Assembly: GCF_002174305.1 (NCBI RefSeq)
Contig: NZ_MIJB01000003.1
Span: 1-64,000 of the forward strand
DNA length: 64,000 nucleotides
Direction of reading: 5' to 3'
Source: Aeromicrobium sp. PE09-221
GTDB taxonomy: Bacteria; Actinomycetota; Actinomycetes; Propionibacteriales; Nocardioidaceae
This document shows positions 16,811-24,764 of this stretch, in pieces (position 1 is the stretch's first letter; each line of letters opens with the position of its first letter). The notes beneath the pieces are model-generated. The model saw only the letters and a list, made by a program, of their open reading frames with translations. It made no database searches and had not been told where the DNA came from. A program made the position numbers and the translations under genes.

Positions 16811-16846
16811 CCAGCGCGACCGTCGAATTCACGACGGTCGCGCTGG
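16811..16846 (-). terminator. terminator of the tRNA-Ser gene, 15-bp stem
   Basis: CCAGCGCGACCGTCG and CGACGGTCGCGCTGG form a perfect stem around a 6-nt loop, 15 bp beyond the 3' end of tRNA-Ser. On the minus strand the stem is followed by TTTTCTCGTT, a good rho-independent tail. Confidence 0.75.
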
Positions 16847-16861
16847 CTTCTCATTTCCCAG

Positions 16862-16946
16862 CGGAGGATAGGGGATTCGAACCCCTGAGAGCTTTCACTC
16901 AACCCGCTTTCCAAGCGAGCGCACTAGGCCACTATGCGAATCCTCC
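16862..16946 (-). tRNA. tRNA-Ser (anticodon GGA)
   Basis: The 85-nt gene starts GGAGGATTCGCATAG on the minus strand. The acceptor arms GGAGGAT and ATCCTCC pair fully, the anticodon loop reads CTTGGAAAG, and a long variable arm is present, as in all serine tRNAs. The T arm contains GGGGTTCGAATCCCC. The discriminator base is G. CCA is not encoded. It reads UCC and UCU codons. Confidence 0.95.
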
Positions 16947-17017
16947 GCCGCCGATCGTACCGGGGTCGGTGACACGCGCTCGAATCGGCCCCACGGACGC
17001 GGCTGGAACCCGACACG

Positions 17018-17023
17018 TATGAT
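17018..17023 (+). promoter_or_regulatory. ffs: TATGAT -10 box of the SRP RNA gene
   Basis: TATGAT ends 7 bp before the expected 5' end of the SRP RNA, the right place for a -10 element. A convincing -35 was not identified. Confidence 0.6.
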
Positions 17024-17029
17024 GGGCGT

Positions 17030-17122
17030 CAGCCCCTCGCGTGGCGGCACATCACCCAACTCCCCCAGGGCAGGAATGCAGCAAGGGTCAGTGGTCCCTG
17101 CCGGGTGCGCGAGGGGTCCTTC
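17030..17122 (+). ncRNA. ffs: signal recognition particle RNA (bacterial small, 4.5S type)
   Basis: The RNA guides co-translational membrane targeting together with Ffh. The apical core reads CAGGGCAGGAATGCAGCAAG, then the conserved GGTCAGTGGTCCCTGCC side of the Ffh-binding domain. The outer stem pairs CCCCTCGCG near 17033 with CGCGAGGGG near 17110-17118. The ends are estimated from the stem and the upstream -10 box. It overlaps the 3' end of the GNAT gene on the other strand by a base or two. Confidence 0.93.
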
Positions 17123-17543
17123 ACGTCTGCGGCCGCCACACCATCCCGACACTGGCGGGCGCCGAGGGCACGAATCCGAGGGACTCGTACAGTCGCCGTC
17201 CCGGCGCATCGGCCAGCAACGTCACATAGGCCTCGCGCGGCGCCCGCGCGAGGATGTCGTCGAGCAGCCACCCCACCACGCGACGGCCCAGACCACGGCG
17301 CTGGAATCGCGGATCGGTGGCGATATCGGCGAGGTGGAAGTACCAGCCGCCGTCCCCGATCGTCCGGCCCATGGCGACGACCTCGCCCGATCCCGCCTCG
17401 CGGACGTGACAGAAGGACCAGCTGCCGGTCAGCACCGCACTCCCCTGATCGGGGCGCTTCGGGGACAACCCTGACACCGCCCGCAACCGCAGGTACTCCT
17501 CCAGTGCGGGAGGTCCGGTCACCAGCTCCAGTCGCTCGTCCAT
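17121..17543 (-). CDS. GNAT family N-acetyltransferase
   Basis: This 140-residue acetyl-CoA-dependent acetyltransferase carries motif A, ADIATDPRFQRRGLGRRVVG, where RRGLGR forms the pyrophosphate-binding loop. The C-terminal motif B is GRRLYESLGFVPS. Substrates of this small family vary and cannot be told from the sequence. It ends against the SRP RNA gene and is divergent from the VapB-like gene, with about 60 bp between starts. Confidence 0.88.
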   Translation of the reverse strand: MDERLELVTGPPALEEYLRLRAVSGLSPKRPDQGSAVLTGSWSFCHVREAGSGEVVAMGRTIGDGGWYFHLADIATDPRFQRRGLGRRVVGWLLDDILARAPREAYVTLLADAPGRRLYESLGFVPSAPASVGMVWRPQT

Positions 17544-17592
17544 GCGGACATCCTCCCAGCGCGCGGCACGCGAGCGACCGGGACCGGTCGCC

Positions 17593-17598
17593 TAGACT
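17593..17598 (+). promoter_or_regulatory. TAGACT -10 box, leaderless start
   Basis: TAGACT lies 6 bp upstream of the GTG at 17605, so the transcript should begin at or next to the start codon. No ribosome-binding sequence is present between them. Confidence 0.6.
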
Positions 17599-17604
17599 GA
17601 CGGC

Positions 17605-17910
17605 GTGATCTTCCGACGCGTGGGGGACGGTCGGCCGTACCCCGAACACCATCTGACCCAGAGCGACTGGGCTCAGATATCGCCGACCCAGGTCCGTCTC
17701 GACGATCTCACCACCACCAAGAAGGAGCTCGACCTCGCCACCCTGCTGGACGAGGACTCCACCTATTTCGGCGACCTGTTCGCCCATGTCGTGAGTTGGC
17801 GCGGCGAGATGTTCCTCGAGGACGGCCTGCACCGCGCCCTGCGCGCCGCCCTTCAACAGCGCACCATGCTGCATGCTCGCGTCTACTCCCCCGGAGGCAA
17901 GAAGTCGTGA
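17605..17910 (+). CDS. VapB-antitoxin-like protein without a toxin partner
   Basis: This 101-residue protein (MIFRRVGDGRPYPEHHLTQS, then QVRLDDLTTTKKELDLATLL) belongs to a family often labelled VapB-type antitoxin in corynebacteria and mycobacteria. No PIN-domain VapC gene is adjacent. The next gene instead encodes a LytR_C envelope protein and overlaps by 4 bp (GTGA), so the two are translationally coupled. A role in envelope or growth control alongside that partner is more likely than toxin neutralisation, but this is inference. Translation probably begins at the first base of a leaderless mRNA. Confidence 0.75.
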   Translation: MIFRRVGDGRPYPEHHLTQSDWAQISPTQVRLDDLTTTKKELDLATLLDEDSTYFGDLFAHVVSWRGEMFLEDGLHRALRAALQQRTMLHARVYSPGGKKS

Positions 17911-18437
17911 ACCGGCTCCAGCAGTCCCTCGTCCTCGTAGGCACCGCCGTCGTCTTCGTCGGCGGTGCGGTCCTCGGCACCCGGCTCCTGCTCGCACCGA
18001 CCGGGGCGGACTCCGATGACATCGCCACCTGTGAGACCCAGACGATCGCGGCGGGCGATCTCGTCCAGAGCAGCATGGTCACCGTCGACATCTTCAATGC
18101 CGGCGACACAGCGGGTCTCGCCAACCGGGTCCGTATCAATCTCGAGGACCGCGGCTTCCTCGGTGGGCGGATCGGCAACAGCGGCAGCGACGTCTCCCCC
18201 GCCAATGTCGCCATCCTCACCGAGAATCAGGACGATCCGACCGTCCAGCTGGTGGCACGCCAGTTCAACGGCGATGTCGAGTTCGCCGAACCCGATATCG
18301 ACATCGAGGACGCCGTGACGGTCATCCTCGGGTCGGGCTACCAGGACCTCCGCGCGGATGCTCCCACGGAGATCGAGGCCGGTCAGGAGACCAGTGTGTG
18401 CGTGCCGACCATCGATCTCGAGAATCCCGAGGGCTGA
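17907..18437 (+). CDS. LytR C-terminal-domain envelope protein
   Basis: This 176-residue protein has one N-terminal membrane helix (SLVLVGTAVVFVGGAVLGTR) and an extracytoplasmic LytR_C domain (VTVDIFNAGDTAGLANRVRI to VTVILGSGYQDL). The actinobacterial family includes proteins needed for cell-envelope integrity, and the domain is thought to act at the cell wall. Cysteines in ATCETQ and SVCVPT could form a disulfide bridge. The GTG start overlaps the previous stop by 4 bp. Confidence 0.85.
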   Translation: MNRLQQSLVLVGTAVVFVGGAVLGTRLLLAPTGADSDDIATCETQTIAAGDLVQSSMVTVDIFNAGDTAGLANRVRINLEDRGFLGGRIGNSGSDVSPANVAILTENQDDPTVQLVARQFNGDVEFAEPDIDIEDAVTVILGSGYQDLRADAPTEIEAGQETSVCVPTIDLENPEG

Positions 18438-18441
18438 CCCC

Positions 18442-18876
18442 TCAGCGCACGAGCGCCGCGAGGCGACGGACAGCGAACTCGTAGCCCTGGATCCCCGCCC
18501 CCGCGATGACGCACGTCGCGATATCGGAGACGAAGGAGCGGTGCCGGAACTTTTCGCGGGCATGCACATTCGATACGTGCACCTCCACGACCGGCAGTCC
18601 GACACCGGTGAGCGCGTCGCGCAGGACGACCGAGGTGTGCGTGAGCCCGCCGGGGTTGATGACGATGCCCGCGCAGTCGACGCGCGCCTCGTGGATGGCG
18701 TCGATCAGCACGCCCTCGTGGTTGCTCTGGACCGCCCGGATCTCGACGTGCTCCTCTGCGGCGACCCGCTCGGCGAGCGCTACGGCATCATCGAGGGTCT
18801 CATGGCCGTAGATCTGCGGCTCGCGCGTCCCGAGCAGATTCAGATTGGGTCCGTTGACCAGCAGAAGTCGCTTCAC
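18442..18876 (-). CDS. aroQ: type II 3-dehydroquinate dehydratase
   Basis: This 144-residue enzyme of the shikimate pathway dehydrates 3-dehydroquinate to 3-dehydroshikimate as a dodecamer. [20 protein letters not shown] contains the catalytic Arg and Tyr loop, [15 protein letters not shown] and [18 protein letters not shown] are signature segments, and [18 protein letters not shown] supplies the catalytic His. The length matches the family exactly from the GTG at 18876. It is convergent with the LytR_C gene, with 4 bp between stops. No other aro gene is close. Confidence 0.96.
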   Translation of the reverse strand: MKRLLLVNGPNLNLLGTREPQIYGHETLDDAVALAERVAAEEHVEIRAVQSNHEGVLIDAIHEARVDCAGIVINPGGLTHTSVVLRDALTGVGLPVVEVHVSNVHAREKFRHRSFVSDIATCVIAGAGIQGYEFAVRRLAALVR

Positions 18877-18989
18877 GATGTCGGTTCTCCGTTCTGCCGC
18901 TGGGCGAGTCGCATAGGCGGGCTGGGAACACCGTAGCCGTCGCAGCCGCCGCCACGCACCGGCTGGGCACCCGAGGCGTGGGCGACGCC

Positions 18990-19045
18990 GGACGGAAGTC
19001 GATGCGTTTCGGTCGCCAGGGCAGCCGTGATGCATCGTCTTCGGG
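18990..19045. repeat. intergenic repeat family A, copy 3
   Basis: This copy reads CGGACGGAAGTCGATGCGTT, then GGTCGCCAGGGCAGCC and TGATGCATCGTCTTCGG. The right arm matches the copies at 2.3 kb, and the left arm is diverged from GATGCATCG to GATGCGTTT. Confidence 0.8.
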
Positions 19046-19052
19046 TGCGAGG

Positions 19053-19115
19053 CGGACGGAAGTCGATGCGTTTCGGTCGCTATGGCAGCCGCAATGCATC
19101 GTCATCGGTCCCGCC
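19053..19115. repeat. intergenic repeat family A, copy 4
   Basis: This is a tandem copy of the previous unit at a 63-bp step. The spacer has the CTATGG variant seen in copies 1 and 2, so spacer variants mix among copies. It ends CATCGGTCCCGCC, as do copies 2 and 5. Confidence 0.8.
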
Positions 19116-19122
19116 GGATGCG

Positions 19123-19989
19123 TCAGAGCGGGGCGCCGGCGGCACGGAAGACGGCCCGGAGCTGACGTTCGACCTCATCGGGTTGGTGACGGATGGCGTA
19201 GGACGAGAAGATCAGGAGCCGATCACCGGCGATGACGAGCTCATTGGACCGGCGCAGGTCCGCATCCCATCGGTCGATCTGCTGGTGTTGCGCGCCATGC
19301 ACCTCGGCGGTGATCCTCCACCGCGCCCAATGGGCGTCAAGGTAATAGCGACCATCCGGCCCCTTACGGATCGCCTGACGCTCGGGGCGAGGGAAACCGG
19401 CCCGAGCACAGAGCTCGCCGAAGTCGACCTCGGGGAGCGAAGCGGCGCCGCCCGCGGCGTCGTGGATCGACTCGAGGATCAACCCGTGTCGACGGCACGG
19501 GCCACGGCGGGTCAGCGCGTCGTAGAGGCCGGCGGCGTTGATCAGCCCCTGCTGCACCGCCGCGATCACGTAGAGCCGGGCTGACCGATCGCTGACCGCC
19601 CATGCCGCCGCGTCGCACGCACTGCGCGCGACGCGGGTGCGACGGGGCGCGTGGAACGGATGGACGTCGAGGTCGGTCAACTCGGCGCTTCAATGGTACT
19701 CGACACCGTCGCGGTCCGGCCGGCGCGCGCCCTCGGGCAGCACCACCTGAATGGTCCGGGGTTCGGCGAGCGTCAAGCCGTCGCGGGCCAGCGCCGACGC
19801 TCCGGCGAGGGCCGCACGGGTGGGAGCCGCCGCAAGGGCGATCTCCTCCTGCTCGCTCGCGGAGAGCGCACCGTTGTGGGTAACGACGACGCCCCGCGCG
19901 GGACGCTGCCAGCGGCCGGCGGCGAGGGCGTGACGGACCTGTCCGCGCGTGTGGGTGGCGAGCAGATCGGCGATACGAGAGACGGCCAT
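19123..19989 (-). pseudogene. AbiEi/DUF559-type protein interrupted by an in-frame TGA
   Basis: The first 99 codons (MAVSRIADLLATHTRGQVRH to DRDGVEYH) resemble the winged-helix start of AbiEi-type and DUF559 proteins. TGA follows at 19690-19692, and the same frame then continues SAELTDLDVHPFHAPRRTR to the DUF559/Vsr-like C-terminus (ITAEVHGAQHQQIDRWDADL). A Trp codon (TGG) at the stop position would restore an ordinary protein of about 288 residues, so a single G-to-A change is the simplest cause. Re-initiation at an internal codon could still make the C-terminal part. Confidence 0.8.
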
Positions 19990-20077
19990 GCGACAACGCT
20001 GTCTACCCACCGACCCGCACACCACCTCCGTCATCGCTTCTGTGGACGACGTCAGCTCCCCCGCCCGCCTGTGGACA

Positions 20078-20140
20078 AATCGATGACGATGCGTTTGAGT
20101 CGCCAGGGCAACCACAACGCATCGACATCGGTCCCCGCCG
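20078..20140. repeat. intergenic repeat family A, copy 5
   Basis: This unit reads ATCGATGACGATGCGTTT, then GAGTCGCCAGGGCAACC and AACGCATCGACATCGGTCC. It lies just upstream of the broken DUF559-type gene and 18 bp from the end of coxG. The 5' arm matches copies 1 and 2, and the middle matches copy 3. Confidence 0.8.
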
Positions 20141-20157
20141 GAGGCGGGCTCGGGTGG

Positions 20158-20808
20158 TCAGCGGCGGAGGCGGCGCCAGAGGACGACGAGAGCCAGCACG
20201 CCGGCCCCGAGGGCGAGGTACTTGCCGTAGGCCTTGACCAGGGCCGGCAGCAGCGTGGTGCCGAGGTCGAGGGGCTCGTCCTCCGCCTCGGACGCGGCCG
20301 ACCTGCTCGCGGCGGCCGGCTGAGGGATCTCCTCCGTATTCTCCGTGCTCTCCGCCGCGGCGGGACCGAGCTTCGTTTTCAGGCAGTCGACGAACTGATC
20401 GAGCAGCTTGTCACTGACGTCCTGGATCATTCCCCGTCCGAACTGCGCCGGCTTTCCGGTGATCGAGAGCTCTGTCTCCACCCGCACCCGGGTGCCGTCG
20501 GGATCCTCACTGAGCGTGGCCACGACATCGGCGCCGGCCGTGCCGTTGCCGCGTTTGTCCTTGCCCTTCGCCTCGATCGACATGCGGTGGGCGGTCTCGT
20601 CCTTCTCCACGAAGGTCCCCGAGCCGTTGTACACGAGTGCGATCGGGCCGAGCTTGACCTTGACCGAACCCTCGAAACCGTCCTCATCGGCCGACGCGAC
20701 GGTCGCCCCCGGGAAGCACTGCGCCACGGACTCGATGTCATTGAGTGCCGTCCAGGTCTCGTCGACCGTGGCCGGAACCGTGAACTCATGGGTCAGCTGC
20801 ATCGCCAT
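20158..20808 (-). CDS. coxG: CoxG-like SRPBCC protein with C-terminal membrane anchor
   Basis: This 216-residue protein is a helix-grip SRPBCC domain (THEFTVPATVDETWTALNDI, CFPGATVASADEDGFEGSV), followed by a low-complexity linker and a C-terminal helix (LALGAGVLALVVLWRRLRR). CoxG proteins tether carbon-monoxide dehydrogenase to the membrane and bind a quinone, linking it to the respiratory chain. It is the last gene of the coxS-L-M-G operon here. The ATG at 20808 (MAMQL) has GGAGG six bases upstream, within the end region of coxM. Confidence 0.88.
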   Translation of the reverse strand: MAMQLTHEFTVPATVDETWTALNDIESVAQCFPGATVASADEDGFEGSVKVKLGPIALVYNGSGTFVEKDETAHRMSIEAKGKDKRGNGTAGADVVATLSEDPDGTRVRVETELSITGKPAQFGRGMIQDVSDKLLDQFVDCLKTKLGPAAAESTENTEEIPQPAAASRSAASEAEDEPLDLGTTLLPALVKAYGKYLALGAGVLALVVLWRRLRR

Positions 20809-20809
20809 C

Positions 20810-21664
20810 TCAGACCTCCGCCGCCGCGAGCACCGCACGACGCGTGAGCACCGAGGCCAGATGCCGGCGGTAGTCGGCATCCCCGTTCAGGTCCGTCGGT
20901 GGGTTCGTGCCATCAGCCGCGGCGGCCGCCGCCTGCCGTATGACCTCCTCGCTGGCCGGCATCCCGACGAGGGCCTCCTCGACCGCCCTCGCCCGCACGG
21001 GGGTGACATCCATATTCGTCAGCCCGACCCGAGCCTCGGCGATGGCGCCCCCAGCGGTGCGCACGGCGGCCGCCACCGCGACGATCGGCCACTGATGCGC
21101 CACCCGCACGAACTTCTCATAGTGGCCACCCCAGCCCGTATGCTTCGGGATCCGCACCTCGACCAGGAGCTCGTCATCGGCCATCGACGTGGTGAAGAAG
21201 TCGTCGAAGAAGTCGTCCGCGGCGATCGTGCGGCGGCCGCCCGGACCCGCAACGAGGAACTCCGCGCCGAGCGCGAGCACGGGCGCACCCAGATCGCCGG
21301 CCGGATCGGCATGGGAGAGCGCCCCACCGAAGGTGCCACGATGTCGCACCTGCGCGTCGGCGAGGTGCTCGATGGCCTTGGCGATCAACGCCACGTGCTC
21401 CCTGACCAACGGATCGCTGCTGACAGTGTGGTGGGTCGTCGTCGCGCCGATCACGAGCGCGTCACCGTCATCGCGGATACCGCGCAGCGCCTCGATACGG
21501 CCCACGTCGATGAGCACCTCGGGGGCGTTGAGTCGCATCCGCAGCACCGGTAGCAGGCTCTGCCCACCGGCGATGATCTTGGCATCATCGCCGTGCTCGG
21601 CGAGGGCGGCGACCGCCTCGTCGAGCGTGGTCGGGGCCAGATAGTCGAAGTCGGCGGGGATCAT
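20810..21664 (-). CDS. coxM: FAD-binding medium subunit of a CO-dehydrogenase/xanthine-dehydrogenase-type enzyme
   Basis: This 284-residue FAD subunit passes electrons from the 2Fe-2S clusters to the acceptor. IIAGGQSLLPVLRMRLNAPE is the first FAD motif, and TFGGALSHADPAGDLGAPVL is the second, with the usual TxGG motif. The C-terminal CO_deh_flav_C part is intact. The ATG at 21664 overlaps the large-subunit stop by 4 bp, which shows translational coupling. The electron acceptor is unknown. Confidence 0.92.
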   Translation of the reverse strand: MIPADFDYLAPTTLDEAVAALAEHGDDAKIIAGGQSLLPVLRMRLNAPEVLIDVGRIEALRGIRDDGDALVIGATTTHHTVSSDPLVREHVALIAKAIEHLADAQVRHRGTFGGALSHADPAGDLGAPVLALGAEFLVAGPGGRRTIAADDFFDDFFTTSMADDELLVEVRIPKHTGWGGHYEKFVRVAHQWPIVAVAAAVRTAGGAIAEARVGLTNMDVTPVRARAVEEALVGMPASEEVIRQAAAAAADGTNPPTDLNGDADYRRHLASVLTRRAVLAAAEV

Positions 21665-24072
21665 CGTGACGCTCCTTCCGTCGCGGCGGCCGCTTGGATC
21701 GCCTGCCACACCCTCTGCGGTGTACAGGGCATCCGCACATCGTCGACGCCCAGGTGCCGCACCGCATCGACGACCGCGTTGACCACGGCGGGAGTCGAGG
21801 CGATCGTGCCGGCTTCGCCGACCCCCTTGGTGCCGAGCGAATTGGTCAGCGAGGGTGTCACGGTGTGACCGAGATCGAAGTCGATGGTGTCGGCCGCGGT
21901 CGGCAGCAGATAGTCCACGAAGGAACCGCTGACGAGGGTGCCGGCATCGTCATAGACGGCCTCCTCCCAGAGTGCCTGCGCGATGCCCTGGACCAGGCCG
22001 CCGTGCACCTGACCGGCCACGATCAGCGGGTTGATCACCGTGCCGACATCGTCGACGCAGGTGTACTTGCGCATCCTGACGGCACCGGTCTCGGTGTCGA
22101 CCTCCATCGCACACAGATGGGTACCGTGCGGGTAGCTGAAGTTGACCGGGTCGTAGGTGGCATCGGAGTCCAGCGACGGCTCCATATCGTCCGGGAGATC
22201 GTGCGCGGCGAACACGGCGGCGGCGATCTCCCCGATCGCCATGCCCTGGCCCGTGCCGCGCACGTTGAAGCGGCCGGCGGAGAACTCGATGTCGTCGACC
22301 GAGGCCTCGAGCAGATGCGCGGCGACCAGCTTGGCCTTCGCGATCACCTTGTCGGAGGCCCTGACCAGCGCCTCGCCGCCGACCACGAGCGACCGGGACC
22401 CGTAGGTGTCCAGTCCCTTGGCGGCGATTTGCGTGTCGCCGTGCAGGACCTCCACGGCCTCGAACGGGACCCCGAGCCGGTCCGCGACGATCTGGCTGAA
22501 GGCCGTCTCGTGTCCCTGGCCGTGGGCCGAGGCGCCGGTGATCACCTCGACCGTCCCGGTGGCGAGCATGCGCACGGAGGCGTGCTCCCAGCCGCCGGCG
22601 CCGTAGTCGAGAGATCCCAGAACCCGCGACGGCGCGAGGCCGCACATCTCGGTGAAGGTGGAGACGCCGATGCCGAGCTGGACAGGATCGCCGCTCTCGC
22701 GGCGGCGCCGCTGCTCGGCGCGCAGCTCGGCGTAGCCGAACTTCTCCTTGGCGAGGGCGGTGGCGGCCTCGTAGTTGCCGGAGTCGTACTCCAGGCCGGC
22801 GACCGTGGTGAAGGGGAACTCCTCGTGCCCGATCCAGTTCTTCTCGCGCACCTCCAGCGGGTCGACGCCCAGTTCGGCGGCCAGCTCGTCCATCATCCGT
22901 TCGATGCCGAAGGTGGCCTCGGGTCGACCAGCACCGCGATAGGCGTCCGTCCATGTCTTGTTGGTGAGCACGGTCTGACACGCGAAGTGATAGGCGGGGA
23001 ACTTGTAGATCGCGTTGAACATGAACGCCCCGAGTACCGGCACGCCACCGCCGACGACGGCGACATAGGCTCCGAGGTCGGCCAGCAGCTCGACCTTCAA
23101 GCCGGTGACGGTGCCGTCCTTCTCGGCGCTGAGGGTGAGCTTCTGCCACTGGTCGCGGCCGTGGTGACCCGCCACCAGCGATTCGGACCGGGTCTCGGTG
23201 TACTTGACCGGCTTACCGAGCCGCCGGGCCAGCGCCCAGACGACCCACTCCTCCGGCGTGGTCTGCAGCTTGCCGCCGAAACCACCGCCGACATCCGGCG
23301 CGATCACCCGGATCTTGGACTCCGGCACGCCCGTGGTGGCGGCGAGCGCGAAGCGCACGATGTGCGGGATCTGCGTGGCGGACCACATCGTGAGTTGCTC
23401 GCCGGTCGGATCGACCACGACCGAGCGCGGCTCCATGAAGGCCGGGATCAACCGCTGCTGGCGGAACTCCCTTTCGATGACGACGCCATCAGCGCGGGCC
23501 TTGGCGATGGCCTCCTCGACATCTCCGCCGGTGCCGGCATCGGCGGAGTCGAACACCCAGAGGGCCGATTTGTTGGTACCGAGGTCGGGGTGGGCGATGG
23601 GACCGCCGGTCTCGTCAGCGGTCGCGGCCTCCTTGAGGTCGAGCGCGGCCGGCAGTTCCTCGTAGTCGACGTCGACGAGCTCGGCGGCGTCCCGCGCCGC
23701 CGTCGCCGTCCTGGCGACCACGACCGCGACGATCTCTCCGGCGAAGGCGACGCGGTCGGCCGGCATCGGCGAATGCGCCGGGGTGACCTGGTCGGGCGTG
23801 ATGGGCCAGGCGTTGATGCAGGCGCCCAGCTCCTCGCCGAAGTCCGCCCCGGTGAACACGGCGGTCACATTGGGTGAGGACGCCGCCTCACTGGTGTCGA
23901 TGCCGACGATCCTGGCGTGCGCGAAGGGACTGCGCACCATCGCCACGTGCAACATGCCCGGCAAGGTGATGTTGTCGGTCCAGCGGGTGCGCCCGGTGAT
24001 CAGGCGCTGGTCCTCCTTCCGGCGACGATCGCGACCGATCTCGGCGACGGGGGCCTCCTCGACGGCGGTCAT
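21661..24072 (-). CDS. molybdopterin-binding large subunit, form II CO-dehydrogenase-like
   Basis: This 803-residue large subunit has the Ald_Xan_dh_C2 layout: [20 protein letters not shown], the active-site loop [40 protein letters not shown] and a C-terminal [18 protein letters not shown]. The loop AYRGAGR marks form II enzymes. Proven form I CO dehydrogenase has AYXCSFR instead, so CO oxidation is not established and another hydroxylation substrate is possible. The start is ATG 24072, overlapping the small-subunit stop by 4 bp. Confidence 0.93.
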   Translation of the reverse strand: MTAVEEAPVAEIGRDRRRKEDQRLITGRTRWTDNITLPGMLHVAMVRSPFAHARIVGIDTSEAASSPNVTAVFTGADFGEELGACINAWPITPDQVTPAHSPMPADRVAFAGEIVAVVVARTATAARDAAELVDVDYEELPAALDLKEAATADETGGPIAHPDLGTNKSALWVFDSADAGTGGDVEEAIAKARADGVVIEREFRQQRLIPAFMEPRSVVVDPTGEQLTMWSATQIPHIVRFALAATTGVPESKIRVIAPDVGGGFGGKLQTTPEEWVVWALARRLGKPVKYTETRSESLVAGHHGRDQWQKLTLSAEKDGTVTGLKVELLADLGAYVAVVGGGVPVLGAFMFNAIYKFPAYHFACQTVLTNKTWTDAYRGAGRPEATFGIERMMDELAAELGVDPLEVREKNWIGHEEFPFTTVAGLEYDSGNYEAATALAKEKFGYAELRAEQRRRRESGDPVQLGIGVSTFTEMCGLAPSRVLGSLDYGAGGWEHASVRMLATGTVEVITGASAHGQGHETAFSQIVADRLGVPFEAVEVLHGDTQIAAKGLDTYGSRSLVVGGEALVRASDKVIAKAKLVAAHLLEASVDDIEFSAGRFNVRGTGQGMAIGEIAAAVFAAHDLPDDMEPSLDSDATYDPVNFSYPHGTHLCAMEVDTETGAVRMRKYTCVDDVGTVINPLIVAGQVHGGLVQGIAQALWEEAVYDDAGTLVSGSFVDYLLPTAADTIDFDLGHTVTPSLTNSLGTKGVGEAGTIASTPAVVNAVVDAVRHLGVDDVRMPCTPQRVWQAIQAAAATEGASR

Positions 24073-24536
24073 GACCGCACCTCCTTTGCCGCGGTGCGTA
24101 CGGCTTCGACGATGTTCTGATAACCGGTGCAGCGGCAGAGATTGCCCTCGAGGCCGATCCGGATCTGCTCCTCGCTGGGATCGGGGTTCTCGGCGAGGAG
24201 GTCGACCGACTGCATGATCATGCCCGGTGTGCAGTAACCGCATTGCAGGGCGTGGCATTCGTGGAACGCCCTCTGCACGGGATGGAGCTCGCCGTCGCTG
24301 GCGAGCCCCTCGATGGTGGTGGCCTCGGCTCCGTCGGCCTGCACGGCGAGGACGTTGCAGGACTTCACGCTCTGCCCGTCGAGGTGGACGGTGCAGGCGC
24401 CGCAGTTGCTGGTGTCGCAGCCCACCACGGTGCCCGTCTTGCCGAGGGTCTCGCGCAGGTAGTGCACCAGCAGGGTGCGGGGTGCGACATCGTCGCTGAC
24501 CGTGGCTCCGTCGACGGTCATCGTGATCCTGGTCAT
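24069..24536 (-). CDS. coxS: 2Fe-2S small subunit of a CO-dehydrogenase-type enzyme
   Basis: This 155-residue iron-sulfur subunit has the plant-type ferredoxin cluster motif [16 protein letters not shown] and the second, C-terminal motif [12 protein letters not shown] with CRCTGYQNI. Both clusters carry electrons from the molybdenum site to FAD. AGGAGG lies seven bases upstream of ATG 24536. It is the first gene of a four-gene operon (S, L, M, G). No CoxD/E/F-type maturation genes are in the window. Confidence 0.94.
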   Translation of the reverse strand: MTRITMTVDGATVSDDVAPRTLLVHYLRETLGKTGTVVGCDTSNCGACTVHLDGQSVKSCNVLAVQADGAEATTIEGLASDGELHPVQRAFHECHALQCGYCTPGMIMQSVDLLAENPDPSEEQIRIGLEGNLCRCTGYQNIVEAVRTAAKEVRS

Positions 24537-24658
24537 GGGGCGCCTCCTGAGCGTCGTCAGTGTGATGTGCCTCACAGTAGAACGCGGCAGGTTGGCGAAC
24601 GGTTGGCAAGGGAGCCCTTAGTCACCGCGAAGAGGTGACCCCCGCCTCCACCCCCCTG

Positions 24659-24749
24659 ACCACGAGTGGTGCAGATTCGCCCCCGAAACGCCGATGTCAG
24701 GGCGAATTCGCACCACTCGTGGTCGGATATGCACCACTCGCCGTCACCG
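24659..24749. repeat. inverted repeat family D
   Basis: ACCACGAGTGGTGCAGATTC (24659) faces GAATTCGCACCACTCGTGGT (24704-24723), and a third partial unit ATATGCACCACTCGCCGTCA begins at 24728. The word CACCACTCGTGGT is itself palindromic. The stretch lies between coxS and the GAF regulator gene, upstream of the cox operon. It could be a terminator for the regulator or a binding site for it. Confidence 0.75.
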
Positions 24750-24764
24750 GGTCCACGGGGTCGC

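Noticed and set aside
17605-18437. Toxin-antitoxin system
   Set aside because: No VapC/PIN-domain gene is present, and the partner encodes a membrane-anchored LytR_C protein.
21694-23877. 727-codon open frame opposite the molybdopterin subunit gene
   Set aside because: It is antisense to a well-conserved gene and its composition shows only codon-position bias.
21661-24072. True CO dehydrogenase (form I)
   Set aside because: The active-site loop reads AYRGAGR, which is the form II pattern, so CO oxidation was not claimed.
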